Of a stretch of DNA of 64,000 nucleotides, positions 1 through 11,100 are shown piece after piece. How positions within the stretch are numbered: the stretch's first letter is position 1; the number at the start of each line of letters is the position of its first letter. Source of the DNA: Nepenthes gracilis (Eukaryota; Streptophyta; Magnoliopsida; Caryophyllales; Nepenthaceae); contig BSYO01000016.1 of NCBI GenBank assembly GCA_033239525.1, positions 7,017,045 to 7,081,044 on the forward strand, given 5' to 3'. The translations under genes and the position numbers were made by a program. The notes beneath the pieces were generated by a model that was given only the letters and a program-made list of their open reading frames with translations, ran no database searches and had not been told where the DNA came from.

Positions 1-247
1 CTATGAAATTCGCATTTCACATTCGCTAAATTGTTAGGGCTGGTGTATAAACAATGAATTTAATATAATCTGAGAATCCTATAAGATTGTGTTTATTTTT
101 AACTATATAATTTGTGCAATCTTTAGAATAAATTTTCAGAAATCCAACTTAAACTTCCGCATATATTTTCTTATTTTGTTATTTATTTATTTAAGCCTTT
201 ATATTGTTTTGCTTGGGGCTAGCAAAATTTAAACTTGGGGAATTTGA
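1..247 (+). mobile_element. 3' internal end of a gypsy-type retrotransposon
   Basis: AT-rich sequence without a gene. Positions 205-245 read like the purine-rich tract seen before the 3' LTR of plant gypsy elements (gcttgggg...aaacttgggg), followed by a TG at 248. This suggests the end of a plus-strand element that extends left of the window. Confidence 0.4.
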
Positions 248-601
248 TTGATTAGATTACATAATTCTTCCAAAGCTTATTTCAAGCTGAATCCTTTGAT
301 TATAAATTAATTTTAAATTATTATTCTGGTAGTGAAGAAACCACGAAAGGAAGAGGGGTAAGGGAATTATCTTACCCAAGTTGGGCTTCATTGATATTGT
401 TGTAAATCTTATTATAAGCCCTACACTTATATTTCTACATAAATCTGAAGATTCTAATGATTTTGAGATAAAATAGGAACAAGATAAGTGAATTTTAGAT
501 ATCCATTGAAATAGAAAAGTTTTTTTAAAAAAAAAAAAAAATTGGCTGATTGCAAGAGTTGACATTTCAGGAAATAACAAAAGTAATACTAGGGCAAGGG
601 C
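248..601 (+). repeat. LTR copy A, left part
   Basis: Matches the LTR-like copy at about 37700-38870: both share a block around attggtgttgttg / attgatattgttg and ctacactt...gattctaa.gatttt. The copy is interrupted by the element at about 602-4970 and resumes after it. No gene seen; single-frame ORFs here are chance. Confidence 0.5.
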
Positions 602-689
602 AGCAAGAGGAACCTCTTTGTTTTCGGACAATCCGATGGATTAGAAAGACAACTTGGCAGTGGCAGAGAGCAATTGGGCAGCCAGCAAA

Positions 690-1062
690 GAGCGCAAGGG
701 CGGATACGAGCTCCATGGCGGTTGGTTGAGGATCGACGATGAAGCGAAAGGAAAGGGGAGTTTTGGCAGAGGAGAAGGGGGCATGCGCGAGAGAAGAAAG
801 GGAAGAGGGAAAGAGGGAGAGGGAAAGAGGGAAACCAGAGAGAGAGAGAAAGTAAAAGAGAGTAATATTTTCCTCCCCTTTTTCATTACACGCTGTCCAA
901 GATATATAAACGGGCAACGAAAAAACACGGATAACAGGGAACGGGGAACGGATAACGGGTAACGGGGAATGGTTAACGGGAAATAGCAAAAGGGAATAAA
1001 AGCAGAAAATGAGATCCGTTACATCCTGTTCAACTGTAGGGTGTATGGATGCGTACGTAACA
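690..1062 (-). repeat. Direct repeat R1 of the capturing element
   Basis: Matches R3 (4611-4970) over its full length, including a GA-rich block (about 740-860), a TATA-like tatataaacg motif read on the minus strand, and an array of AACGGG-like units (908-985). On the minus strand it runs into an ATG context (gccATGGAGC) shared with R3. Confidence 0.75.
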
Positions 1063-1072
1063 TTGCCGTTAA

Positions 1073-1279
1073 AAGAGAGTAATATTTTCCTCCCCTTTTT
1101 CATTACACGCCTGTCAGCATATATAAACGGGCAACGGAAAAACACGGATAACAGGGAACGGGGAACGGATAACGGGTAACGGGGAATGGTTAACGGGAAA
1201 TAGCAAAAGGGAATAAAAGCAGAAAATGAGATCCGTTACATTCTGGTTCAATGTAGGGTGTATGGATGCGTACGTAACA
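1073..1279 (-). repeat. Direct repeat R2, tandem partial copy
   Basis: Near-identical to 855-1062, offset 217 bp, so the promoter-like half of the repeat is duplicated in tandem at this end only. Also matches 4762-4970. Includes the AACGGG-like array and the same end, gtaaca. Confidence 0.8.
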
Positions 1280-1308
1280 TTGCCGTTCCCATCAAAACAA
1301 CCTTGTTC

Positions 1309-2604
1309 TCAAGGTTGATCAAGAGAAGGGCTTGACAATATTTTGCCACGGTTAAACCGCCCTCCTTCTAGCGCCATTTGGCTACCTGTCAGCCCAGCTC
1401 CTACAGCCCCAAATGAGGCAGCAATTGCAACAGAGCCAACAATAGTTCCAGCAGCACTTGCAGCAGCTGCAAAACCACTTGCTCCAATTACCGGGATAAG
1501 AGTGTCCAGCGTCGGAGCTGTCATAGTCTCTATGGCTTCCATTTTCACCCACGGGATGTCAAACCAAGTGGTCAGCAGCCTCAAAGTCACACGGTGTCGG
1601 GCATCACAACCCCTTCTTTGCTGGGATCTTTTGTTGCTTTCTGGGGTATTTGCAAGACAAGTAGATGATGGAGTCTCAACAACAGAGCATTTTTCACAGA
1701 GATCATTTGCATACTCACGTTGCTTCTCCCCCGTAGACTCAAGAGTAATGGATGATTCCAAGCTTTGTGATGTAAGGGTGGTCTTCCCACTGAATAGTTT
1801 ACTCTGCAGCCGAAGATAATCCTCCACAAGCATCACTATCACAATGGAAACACCCTCCAGTTGACAACCAATTTCCATTATAACATATGTATAATGATTA
1901 GCAATTTTTGAATCAGGTTTATGAAATTGTGCTGCCAACTGACTCTCTGCTAGGACTAAACCTTGATTAAGTGGACCAGTGATGACTTCCACCCCAGGAA
2001 TCTTCAAATCTCCCTCTTGTTCTCTATCACCACCCACCAAATGATGAAGAGCATGTGGCAGCATACACCCAGGACTCGTTGCCAGAACAAAGCGAGTTGT
2101 CTCTGGGTTGGCAAATGCACACTGCACTGCCTCATTCAGTTCAAGACCCAAAGCAGGGAGTCCATCCTTCATTGTGGTAGTCAGCAGTTGCAGCAGCTTT
2201 GTCTGATTAAATCGATATGGACCAATGAGATCAACGAGAACTTGGTCTCTCACTGCCATGAAATTCATTGGAGCTATAGCTTGTAGCATGTCGACTAAGA
2301 AATGTATCACATACTGTTGAGTTTTCATGCGTGATAGGCTTAAGCCCTCTACCTCAGATGCTATTGCTTCATCCAGCCTTCTTAAAGCATTGATTGACAC
2401 CCCAACACGAGCGTGAGTGGAGCTATTTGCTTCCATATGGAGAGGGATATTTGTAGTTGCTGAATTGGCGCCCGCTATCAGTCTCATAGGTGAAAATATT
2501 TGTTGTTGTGAGGAGAAAACCCAGCCATAGTTAATTTCTGTTACTGAAGCTGCTGGGGGTGGGCTAGTCCAATGCCGTGTAGCTGGGCAAACAAGTGGAA
2601 GCAT
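1309..2604 (-). CDS. 431-aa chimeric ORF ending in a TMCO4/DUF726 fragment
   Basis: Open over 431 codons. Residues about 1-270 are host-like but unidentified (ALRRLDEAIASEVEGLS, LELNEAVQCAFANPETTRF). Residues about 285-415 match plant transmembrane and coiled-coil domain protein 4 (DUF726): GCDARHRVTLRLLTTWFDI, WVKMEAIETM, then APTLDTLIPVIGASGFAAAA and a Gly/Ala-rich membrane stretch. In the host family a segment separates KMEAIETM from APTLGTL; here they are joined directly, so about 60 residues are missing. No introns remain, consistent with capture of a spliced transcript. The DUF726 hydrolase-like C-terminal half is absent, so enzymatic function is unlikely. Confidence 0.6.
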   Translation of the reverse strand: MLPLVCPATRHWTSPPPAASVTEINYGWVFSSQQQIFSPMRLIAGANSATTNIPLHMEANSSTHARVGVSINALRRLDEAIASEVEGLSLSRMKTQQYVIHFLVDMLQAIAPMNFMAVRDQVLVDLIGPYRFNQTKLLQLLTTTMKDGLPALGLELNEAVQCAFANPETTRFVLATSPGCMLPHALHHLVGGDREQEGDLKIPGVEVITGPLNQGLVLAESQLAAQFHKPDSKIANHYTYVIMEIGCQLEGVSIVIVMLVEDYLRLQSKLFSGKTTLTSQSLESSITLESTGEKQREYANDLCEKCSVVETPSSTCLANTPESNKRSQQRRGCDARHRVTLRLLTTWFDIPWVKMEAIETMTAPTLDTLIPVIGASGFAAAASAAGTIVGSVAIAASFGAVGAGLTGSQMALEGGRFNRGKILSSPSLDQP

Positions 2605-2843
2605 TGGAGATGCAATTGCAGCAGGACATCACAGCCCTGGTGGACTTGGAGTCGACACTGGCAATTGTTGTGGATGATGCTGCTGTTGATCAGGGATCCA
2701 AGGCCATTGTAACGTTCTATCCACCAAACTCCTTGGCATACAAATACAATACAAATATGCTGCCCAATCCATCCCGGTACCACTTGTACTAGCCAAAGTA
2801 TCATGAGAAAGCATTGGTCCTTGATGATGTGACCGCAGTAGCT

Positions 2844-3164
2844 TCAATCATTTCCATGCCGAGGCATGGGCATTGCAGGTTGGTCATAGGCTCTGGCCCC
2901 CTGTGCACTAGGTAGCAAGTTTAAAACGGCAGCCACTATAACCCCCATTTCCTCAAGGGTAACGGCAGCAATAACATACATCTGAAAATAATCACTCTGT
3001 GTCACGTGAAGGAGAACTGTGTAGTGCAGTGCAGAAAGAGTAGGGTCTGTAACAAGACATAACAACAACACGTGAAGCTCATTTGCATCATCATAATTGT
3101 CACGAGCAATTTCAAAGGACTGTGGGCCAATTTCAACTGCCACATCTTTCTCTATTAGCTGCAA
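2844..3164 (-). pseudogene. Host-like helical protein fragment, family not identified
   Basis: Starts MQLIEKDVAVEIGP and has a balanced, helical composition with LHVLLLCLVTDPTLSALHY, looking like part of a large alpha-helical host protein. A later piece at about 1830-2500 has similar character. I could not name the family. Probably captured cDNA, as no intron is evident. Confidence 0.35.
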
Positions 3165-3505
3165 TGCTACAACCCTCCTGAACTTGCTGCTGCAGCGGTT
3201 TGTGATGAGGATATGATGCAGAACAGCGCACCATCATCTCGGTAGGACAAAAGAATCTCGGCAGAACAGCAACAGTTCGGCAGAACAGAAGCATCGCGGC
3301 AATACAGAAGAATCTCGGCAGTTAGAAACAAGTGCAATCTTGACTGTGCACATGTGTGTGAGACTAACAGAGAATATATGAGAAGGATATATGAACACCA
3401 AAGCAGCAATTCAAACGTAACTGGAAATGTAGTCGGCAAGTCGGTCGGGTGGTTATAGTGTCTGATTGCTCCATCCGGGGCCTCGCCCCAAACCACCGTA
3501 ATTTT

Positions 3506-4057
3506 TCAAGAAGTGTCATCAAATAGTGTTGCCGTCTCCAGGTGTGCCCCTTCTGGAAAAACTTCATTATGAAGCCGTGGGATGATAGATAGCTCAGCTG
3601 CAAGAGTGCCTAGCAATTTTGCCTGTCCAATTGTCAAGACATGGAGGTGAAATTGCCGGCTAATAAGACCTTGGTCGATGCCCCAATTTGAGGTGCACAG
3701 TGCTTGTAGTTGAAGAAAAGTTGTTGCGTGCAGCGCTCGAAGTTGCATATGGAAGGAATCTCGGTTTGAGCTACAGTAGGACCTCGGTCCTGTGCTACAG
3801 CGCAACCGAGGTGTAATGAACCGAGGTGATGGAGCAGGACAACGCAGAGAGTAGAGAAGCCATTGTCGATTCTTTCCACAGAAGCATGGTTGTCCACAAG
3901 AATCCCGCATACTTTTCTCAGGAGTTGTAAGAACAAAGGAAGTCACGGATAGCAATACTTGAGGAAGAGTCGATTCTTTCGGCTGCGGCGCCTCCTCATC
4001 TCCACCGAGGCTACCAAGGCCCGAAAATTTCACATGCGTCTTCCCAGACTCGGCCAA
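3506..4057 (-). CDS. 183-aa ORF, unrecognised
   Basis: Starts MAESGKTHVKF. I recognise no domain, and overlapping frames at 3634-3936 are also open, so this may be decayed or chimeric sequence. Lies between the coiled-coil ORF and the host-like segments. Confidence 0.25.
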   Translation of the reverse strand: MAESGKTHVKFSGLGSLGGDEEAPQPKESTLPQVLLSVTSFVLTTPEKSMRDSCGQPCFCGKNRQWLLYSLRCPAPSPRFITPRLRCSTGPRSYCSSNRDSFHMQLRALHATTFLQLQALCTSNWGIDQGLISRQFHLHVLTIGQAKLLGTLAAELSIIPRLHNEVFPEGAHLETATLFDDTS

Positions 4058-4198
4058 GTGAGCACCACCAAAGTCCTTCGTGGGTTTGAATGACAGAATT
4101 TGTTCTGAGGTGGAAGAGTTTGCAGGTAGGGAAAAATGGAAGGGGTTACCTGTGTTTAGTACAGCAGCAATCGGCTCGCCATCTAGCTCAGCAATCGG

Positions 4199-4630
4199 CT
4201 AGTCGGCGTGTTGCGGTACAGTCGTTTGCAACTCGTGGAACTCCTTCGTCATTACTGGTAAGCTAGGGATTGAACAGAAATGTGAGATTTCTGTGGGAGG
4301 CAGAAGAAGACGAGAGGACGGGATGATAATCGAAGCGGAAATTGTAGACGACTGAGGATGGTGTTCGCTTTGTTGTTGTTCGATTCGGGCCAGAGAGTGA
4401 TGGATTTCAACCATGGAAGACTGGATCTGTGCCGTGATGGAAGAAAAAGTGGCGAGTCGTTCTATATGTTGTTGAATGATCGTTGTCTGCCAGTGGATGG
4501 TCCCTACCATGCTCTTCATCTCCTTCGACAGCCTTGCAACAGCAGCTTCCAGCGCTTTGAGGGCTTGTTCTTCGGCCATCGTCTCCTCTGCTTTTCTCTC
4601 AAAGAAAGCACCAAATGGTACGGGCTCCAT
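4199..4630 (-). CDS. 143-aa coiled-coil ORF of the capturing element
   Basis: Begins MEPVPFGAF just inside R3, then MAEEQALKALEAAVARLSKE, and a heptad-like Ala/Leu/Ile pattern up to about residue 75, followed by a Ser/Pro/Ile-rich tail. The layout resembles the N-terminus of plant gypsy gag proteins, but no gag domain or zinc knuckle is visible. Function not recognised. Confidence 0.4.
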   Translation of the reverse strand: MEPVPFGAFFERKAEETMAEEQALKALEAAVARLSKEMKSMVGTIHWQTTIIQQHIERLATFSSITAQIQSSMVEIHHSLARIEQQQSEHHPQSSTISASIIIPSSRLLLPPTEISHFCSIPSLPVMTKEFHELQTTVPQHAD

Positions 4631-4970
4631 GGCGGCTGGTTGAGGATCGACGATGAAGTGAAAGGGAAGGGGAGTTCTGGCAGAGGAGAAGGGGGCGTGC
4701 GCGAGAGAAGGGAAGAGGGAAAGAGGGAGAGGGGAAGAGGGAAACCAGAGAGAGAGAGAGTAAAAGAGAGTAATATTTTCCTCCCCTTTTTCATTACACG
4801 CCTATTAGCATATATAAACGGGCAATGAAAAACACGGGTTAACAGGGAACGGGTAATAGGGAACGGGTAACGGGGAACGATTAACGGGAAACAGCCAAAG
4901 GGAATAAAAGCAAAAAATGAGATCCGCTACATTTGGTTCAATTGTAGGGTGTATTGATGCGTATGTAACA
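4611..4970 (-). repeat. Direct repeat R3 with promoter-like elements
   Basis: Minus-strand reading: TGTTAC start, AACGGG-type array (complement), TATATATGC box near 4808-4816, then a CT-rich leader and ATG at about 4628-4630 that opens the 143-codon ORF. The order fits an LTR with promoter and leader. Confidence 0.65.
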
Positions 4971-4975
4971 AGGGC

Positions 4976-5660
4976 CCTCTTCTTTTATTTTTCTTCACCG
5001 CTTTAATTCCTTCAAAAGATGAGCCAGCTTCCCATTAGTAGAAATTTTAGATGTAAACTATATATTTTAAAATTTATTTGGTGCAATAATATTTTTTTTA
5101 TGATAATATCTCCTTGTGCTTAACGACTTATAACGAATTGGTAACCCACGTGGACAGATGGAGAGGCAAGCATCATTAATATTGAGAGAAGTCATAAGAA
5201 TTTTAATGTAGATACTGATATATAGCATTAGTTTATACAACCTTCAGGCAGATAAATGTAGACCAATGTAGTGGTTATATATTTTATTCACTTAGGAAGA
5301 AAGTGGGTAGATATAGAATCGTAGCTTTAATATAATCCGGAAGAGGACATTAAACATTTATGTTTTCATGATTATTATCATGATTGAATATTATGCATGA
5401 ATAATTCAAAGATATCACATAAGAATATTTAAGTAAAATTGAAAACACTCTAATATCTTTTTTTTATTGAATTTCATTTTATTATTGTGCCGATTTACTG
5501 TTCTGTTTAGATGTTCAAGAGTTCAATAATCATTTTCACATTTAATTTGGTCGTTCAGATAATAATACAATAAGGCTAATTTTGATACTTAATGAAAGTT
5601 CAAACTCTTAAAATACAATAATCTATTTATCATTTTTTACTTATTATGACACGGTACACA
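4976..5660 (+). repeat. LTR copy A, right part
   Basis: Positions 5270-5660 align with 38480-38870 (tttattcac, catgattgaatattat, aataaggct..tttgatactta, cggtacacatt versus ccgtgcactt). Together with 248-601 this is one LTR split by an insertion. Confidence 0.55.
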
Positions 5661-7399
5661 TTTAATGGGCAAAAGCTTCATTTCTCAGCAAACGAAGACC
5701 TTCTACATGTTTTGGAGTTGCTTTCTGAGTGCCGTATTGCCTCAGTTCAATCGCCCCTTAAGACTTTCGTTTTCTATAGACATGGTATAGCTTATGAGAG
5801 ATGAGAAGGTTGCATTTGAATTAGAAACCAACTGCAGAACAGAATTCTAACTACTTCATGCAGACCTAGCCGTGAAGAAACAGAATTCAGATGAATCACG
5901 CTTGGGAAGTGTTTTGTGGTGTAAGTAAACATAACAAGGACAGTCAAGAACGTGTACAACCAAAATCACAAGAAATTTGGTTGAAAGACTCATGGTTCTT
6001 GAGCAACGGTTGGATGTGTTAGGAAGTGAAATGATGCTGACACAGAATTTAGCCATTCTTTGTCCAAGCAGAGCGTGTTGATGGATGTGTCTGGACTGTG
6101 GAACCAGTGCATGTCAAGAGGATTGGACCTGGTCCAAGACTAATGGTAGTGAAGTGGGCAGTTCTTCCAACTGATCACAGAGAAGATGAAGGAAAAGTTG
6201 GAGGAGTTTCCTCCGAAATTTGAAGAACTTTGGCTTGCAATACGAGAATAGGAAAATAGAAGCAGTATCAGACTCTCTAATAGAGTTTCATTCACAATCC
6301 TTACAACTCTTTGGTATCGATGCTTTCTGACCGCACAATGCTCTAACCATTTTACAACAACTGACTACTACCACTAGTAATTGCTTAGAAACCCTAACTA
6401 ATCTGCTTGGGGTTCAGAAATGCTTCTGACATGATGACCCACAAATAACAACTTACATGTGTCTTAACTGGTAATGCAGCCTCGTATATTTCGGCAATAG
6501 CTTCACTGTAGACAGTAGCACCTCATTAGCCTTCCTGCATATATCAATTGGGAACAGCAACAACACATGCCACCCAACACAATAGCAATAACACAGTAAT
6601 GAATACTTGGCTACAGACTTGAGAACAATAATTATTCTAAACAATAATCATACTATTAATACTAATAGAATCTACCGTAATACTGCTATATCATATTCCC
6701 AGAACCACCCGTGACATGGGTGGTGGAGATAATCATCATAATTTCCACACTCATTTCCTTCGGATTTGGTTGAATCATTATAAAGTTCATTTGAATCCAT
6801 ATTAACTAAGAGTAGACTTTTTGGAACCAGTGTTTCCAGATGAATAGTGAGTTGTAATGATGTTTATGTGGAGCTGCTGCTGCTGTGTTTCTTCATAGGT
6901 GATGTTCATGACTTCACGCAAAACTTGGGAATGGCCAAGAAAAAATAAGATCCACCAGATAAATTTTAAGAACTGAATTTGTCCACAAGGGCATTGGTCT
7001 GTTTTACTTTCTTAATGATGCAACTAGTTGACTAAGAAAATGAAAGCAATCATTTAAGACAAATTAATCTGACCAAAATAAAACTAAAGTCAAATGAGTG
7101 TTTAATGGCCTTCAGATCCATATTCTGAACATTCATTTCATCAACTAAAATTCCATATTTGTGCGATTGAAAATTCATTAAGCTGGTTTGAACCTGAGCT
7201 TCTTAGAATGCATGCATATTGGCATAAGGACTTGTCAGATTTAACCAGCAGAATTCATAATTCAAGCCACTGGCAAACAATTTAGGTGATTAAACTTGGA
7301 TGTAACAAAGCCTCATTTGGCGCATATTTTTCTGGCATAAACAGGACGATTCCTTCTTTGAGTTTCTCTTTCCTGTTTGGTTCTACTGCATGGTTCATA
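5661..7399. other. Intergenic sequence, weak gag-like remnant
   Basis: No gene supported. Plus-strand 5960-6330 gives, with frameshifts, LVERLMVLEQRLDVLGSEM and later FHSQSLQLFGI, which is faintly like a gypsy gag N-terminus; this is weak. The rest shows nothing I recognise. Confidence 0.25.
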
Positions 7400-8008
7400 T
7401 GGCTTTATTTTTGTCTAGCTCTATCATTTTTTCCTATTTGGAATGAGGAATAGAAAGAAAAATTTGCGTAGCTTCTAAAAAATTCAAAAAACACAAACCA
7501 ATGAAAAAGACAAAAAGAACACTGATTCCCACCACCCTGGTGTCTTCCCAAACCCCTGACAGCCACCACAGCCCACACTGCCATCAAATTTGAAGGATGT
7601 CCTACCGCTTGCTGTGCTTGCCTTTGCTTTTTTTTCCCCCCCACTTTCAGTTCTCTGGGGTATGTGGCCTGCTACAAAATTTACTACCTTCGCCTGTTCC
7701 CCTCTTCACTCTCTTTTCCAGCCTAATTCTCTCCTCCCCATTTCCCACTCTCCTCACACTGCAGCACCAGGCCATAAGACAGAACATGCCAATCAAATTT
7801 GCTTGTGAGTATTTTGCAGTAGTGGATAAGCTGACTGTATTTTGCACTGCTACTATAATAGTTACAGGAATAATGTCATTAGCATCTCCCTCCCCAAAAA
7901 CACTTACATAGTTAATTAGATGTAAACTTGTCAAACGGAAGCCCTAGCAAACGAAACATGGGTAGAAGTTTAGATTCCGGATATCCATTTGCAGTCCGTT
8001 CACAGATC
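7400..8008 (-). other. Probable 3' UTR of the nucleotidase gene
   Basis: Non-coding sequence directly after the stop codon. An AATAAA-type signal on the minus strand lies near 7404-7410, so a 3' UTR of about 600 nt is possible, but the true end cannot be fixed from sequence. Plus-strand ORFs at 7590-7911 look like chance antisense frames. Confidence 0.4.
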
Positions 8009-8131
8009 TCAGAGACCAAGGATGTCGAATTCATGAGGCATAAAATCTTCACTTGTTCTGTAGTATTTATCTGGGGAGTATAAGCCTAAGTTGGTCACTT
8101 GACTAGAATAAAGGCACGCAAATCTTTCCAC
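8009..8131 (-). CDS. Nucleotidase terminal exon O with stop codon
   Basis: 123 bp, 40 codons plus TGA: starts [20 protein letters not shown], then [15 protein letters not shown], ends DILGL. Acceptor GAAATGCAG. The sequence is the conserved C-terminus of the family and continues exon N in phase 0, although the two are 17950 bp apart. That placement is forced by homology: nothing resembling this segment occurs between 8132 and 26081. Confidence 0.93.
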   Translation of the reverse strand: MERFACLYSSQVTNLGLYSPDKYYRTSEDFMPHEFDILGL

Positions 8132-11100
8132 CTGCATTTCAGAAAATAGTAAAATTTCATTAGGAGGATCTAACACCACCAACTTATATAGGCTCCCTGC
8201 TGAATTCCGCAGTAAATAAAAAGCATCCCGGTTCTAAATCAAACAAGTGCAAGACGAAAAATCCATAGAATTACACTCTTCCACTTGATCACTTTGAACA
8301 CTTGAGGTAGATAGATCACTTTGAAATTATGAGACAGCTAGAAAAGTTTCAGATATCATTGCCCTGCCTCAAAAGGACCAGTATTCGCCATTTAACATGA
8401 CAATCACATTGCCCATTGCTTAAGAAGGTTGAAAAGAAAAGGTTCCAGAAATCAGTATTCTTATCTTCAGCCAAAAGTACTATACCTATCTTCAGTCACC
8501 AAGTGCTTTCAGATATACGCTTCCTGTTGGCTCTGCCTATTTTTTTTTTTTTTTGGGTGATTCAATTTGTCAGACTAGAAATCTAATACTGGATTATGCA
8601 TTTTTATTTGCTCAGTTCAATATATTTTAATATCAGCTTGCCACACTCTACTCCATTTTCCAGTGTCTCGTTTTATTCGTATTTACTAATTTACTGCACT
8701 CCCAATTGCTCCTGCTTCAGTTTTTCTCAGTGAGCTTCAATTATAAGACTAAAATCCATATAGCATAAGAAGAAGGCATTGCAGAAATTACAGGAATTCA
8801 ACGCATGCAAGCTCTGTCAATAAATGATGCATTCTGCAATGGAATGCGAGTTATTACACCAGTCTTAAAAGCCACCTATAGAGCAAGTTATGGCCTGATA
8901 TTTACATGTGAGGTGTCTTGGAAAGACATTTCCACATGAAACAAAAAAATAATTATATTCATATAATAAAAAATCATAGGTTGAAGTGTTGGAATAGTTA
9001 ACTCCCATGTGAGTCTCACATCCTTGTACACAACAGCTTTTTTGTTTACTAATCTGACGCATGCTTCTTGAATGGGAAATTGCATAATGTTGATGAGTGA
9101 TGTCCACTCAGTGCGAGTAGGAGCAGGAGAGTGGAAGAGAGATAGCACTTGAAATGCTCATGCACGAGATTGCCAATAGCAAGGAGTTTGATATGGGCAC
9201 GACAGACCCTTCACAGCAAATTGGTTGAATAATCAAGCACGCAAACCAGGTCTCAAGTGGACAACTAAAAAATCTTCATGCACAGCCAATAAGTGACTGA
9301 CGCTCAACAAGCACAACAGTTTTTTGACCGGATATAAAAGCCAAAAAGAGTTATGGTTTCTATACACAACAAAACAAATCCTTTTGAAAGCACGTGAGGG
9401 AGAAGAGAAGGAAGGAGAAGAGGAAGAGTTTGTCACTAGTTAGGGAGATGATCTGTGTTCCATTCTCCGACAAACTTTGGTATGTTTGTCAGTTGTTTGG
9501 TGGTGATTTTTTCTATTCTCCACCAAACTTTGTTAAGTTTTTCCAGAATCAGTTTAGAGTACTTTTTATTGGTTTAGTTTTATCATTGATCTCTTTGTAC
9601 CAAACTCAAGTTTTGTGGAACGTTGTTGTGAGGATGTGTATCTAAGTTATGATTTGTGCTAGAATGTGTGCAATGAAACTATTTATAGTAGAGCATCTTT
9701 ATGGACTCTCAAGTCCCATAGGGTTTCCCTGTAGTTTTGAGAAGGGGTTTCCCGTGTAAAATTTCTTGTGTATATGATGTAGTCACTACAATCAAAAGGG
9801 AATAGCACTGAACAGAGAATAGAGGGAAAATAGAATATGGGTGGGATCAAATTGAGATAATAAAATTAGAAACAATTAAGGGGGATAAAAAGAATTGGCA
9901 AAGATGAGGAAACTCGACTGAGATAGAGGAATAATGCAACACTGTATTCAGTTCACTTATATTTTACAATCAGATCAACACAGTTTTATAGCTATGGTTT
10001 TTATTCCTCTAACTGCTGCTTTCATTCTTGTTCTTGGTCTTGTGAAGTGGTTGTTGATTCTGTTGTTGCTGCTGTGCATCGAATGTTGCTGATCTGTGAT
10101 ATAGGTCCTTGATGCTGCAGCCTGCACATAGTACTCTGTCAAACCCCCTAGTGGAGACCATCCTTGTCCTCAAGGATGGTAAGTGAGAAATTGAGTTGCT
10201 ATAGAGTCTGTAGCCTCCCAATTGGCCTCTTCTGGTTTGTGAAAGAAGTGATTCACGATGTGGATATCTAGAATATTTATGCACTGAGATGTGATTTGCT
10301 GGGTTATTTGATTTTATTTATTTTCATATCTTTGAAATTCTTAAAATTTATATATTTAGTAGTCTCTAAAATACTTATGAATTGTCACATTTTGTTTCAC
10401 TTTTCTCACTTTAGACTGTCGCTAATTAGGAATTTATATATGTTTTCTAACTATAGGAACAAATGCCCCTATATAATGGTTATAATTTTATTGTTTGGTC
10501 AATCAATAATAAATTAAATTATTATTGGCTGATTGTGTTTCTCCATCTTCCCTCTGCTTATCACTTTTCTCTATTTTCTTATCTGGTTCCCCCCTTTTTC
10601 CCTTTGTATTCTTTGTCCCTTCCATATTTTCTCTCCTCTTCATTGAATTTGGTATAGAAGTCCTAATTTTTCCGTAATTGTTGTTTGGTGAACCCATCTT
10701 ATTACCGGTGAAGCCAATACCATTCATTACCACATAAATCTTAGCCCAATATGGTCCTAGATATCAGCAACCAGTGAAAAGTAATCCAAACAGCAGCTCC
10801 TAGTAAGACCTTCTTACATTGAGTGTTTTGAAGTTAGAAAAGAGGAAAGAACATTCTTTTGCTATAGAAGGTTGAAGAAGTGTTACGAAAAAAGGAAAGG
10901 AAGAGCAGAACAAGACAAAAAATATATACACATTTTTTGCAAAGTGTTGTTGAAGGTAGTAGTTAAAAAAAAAACAAATTGTAATGGAGTCTGAGAAAAT
11001 AGCCCGCACCAGAAACCCCCCCTCCTCCTCACCATTGTTAGATTTTCCCCTCAGTGTAGCCACCGACCATCGGAACCAAATCTGAAACCCTAGTTGCCAC

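Larger units (their letters stand above)
602..4970 (-). mobile_element. Non-autonomous, gene-capturing element with direct repeats
   Basis: Bounded by direct repeats of about 360 bp (690-1062 and 4611-4970) in one orientation, as in an LTR element read on the minus strand. The right repeat begins TGTTAC on the minus strand. The interior has no recognisable reverse transcriptase or integrase; instead it holds a coiled-coil ORF and host-like coding pieces, among them TMCO4/DUF726. A possible 5-bp duplication AGGGC lies at 597-601 and 4971-4975, but the left boundary is uncertain because no CA end is visible and the host LTR may continue past 601. It may be a LARD-type derivative; I could not find a standard primer-binding site. 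Confidence 0.5.

Noticed and set aside
567..1145. 192-codon minus-strand ORF starting in the direct repeat
   Set aside because: It runs through the promoter-like array and GA-rich leader of repeats R1 and R2; the length comes from low-complexity repeats, not a protein.
1343..1819. 158-codon plus-strand ORF
   Set aside because: It is the antisense shadow of the TMCO4-like coding sequence on the minus strand.
597..4975. AGGGC as a sure target-site duplication of the gene-capturing element
   Set aside because: The right copy fits, but the left end has no CA terminus and the host LTR seems to continue past 601; kept only as a candidate.
7590..7911. Plus-strand ORFs of 72 and 104 codons
   Set aside because: They are antisense to the 3' flank of the nucleotidase gene, low in complexity and without a domain.
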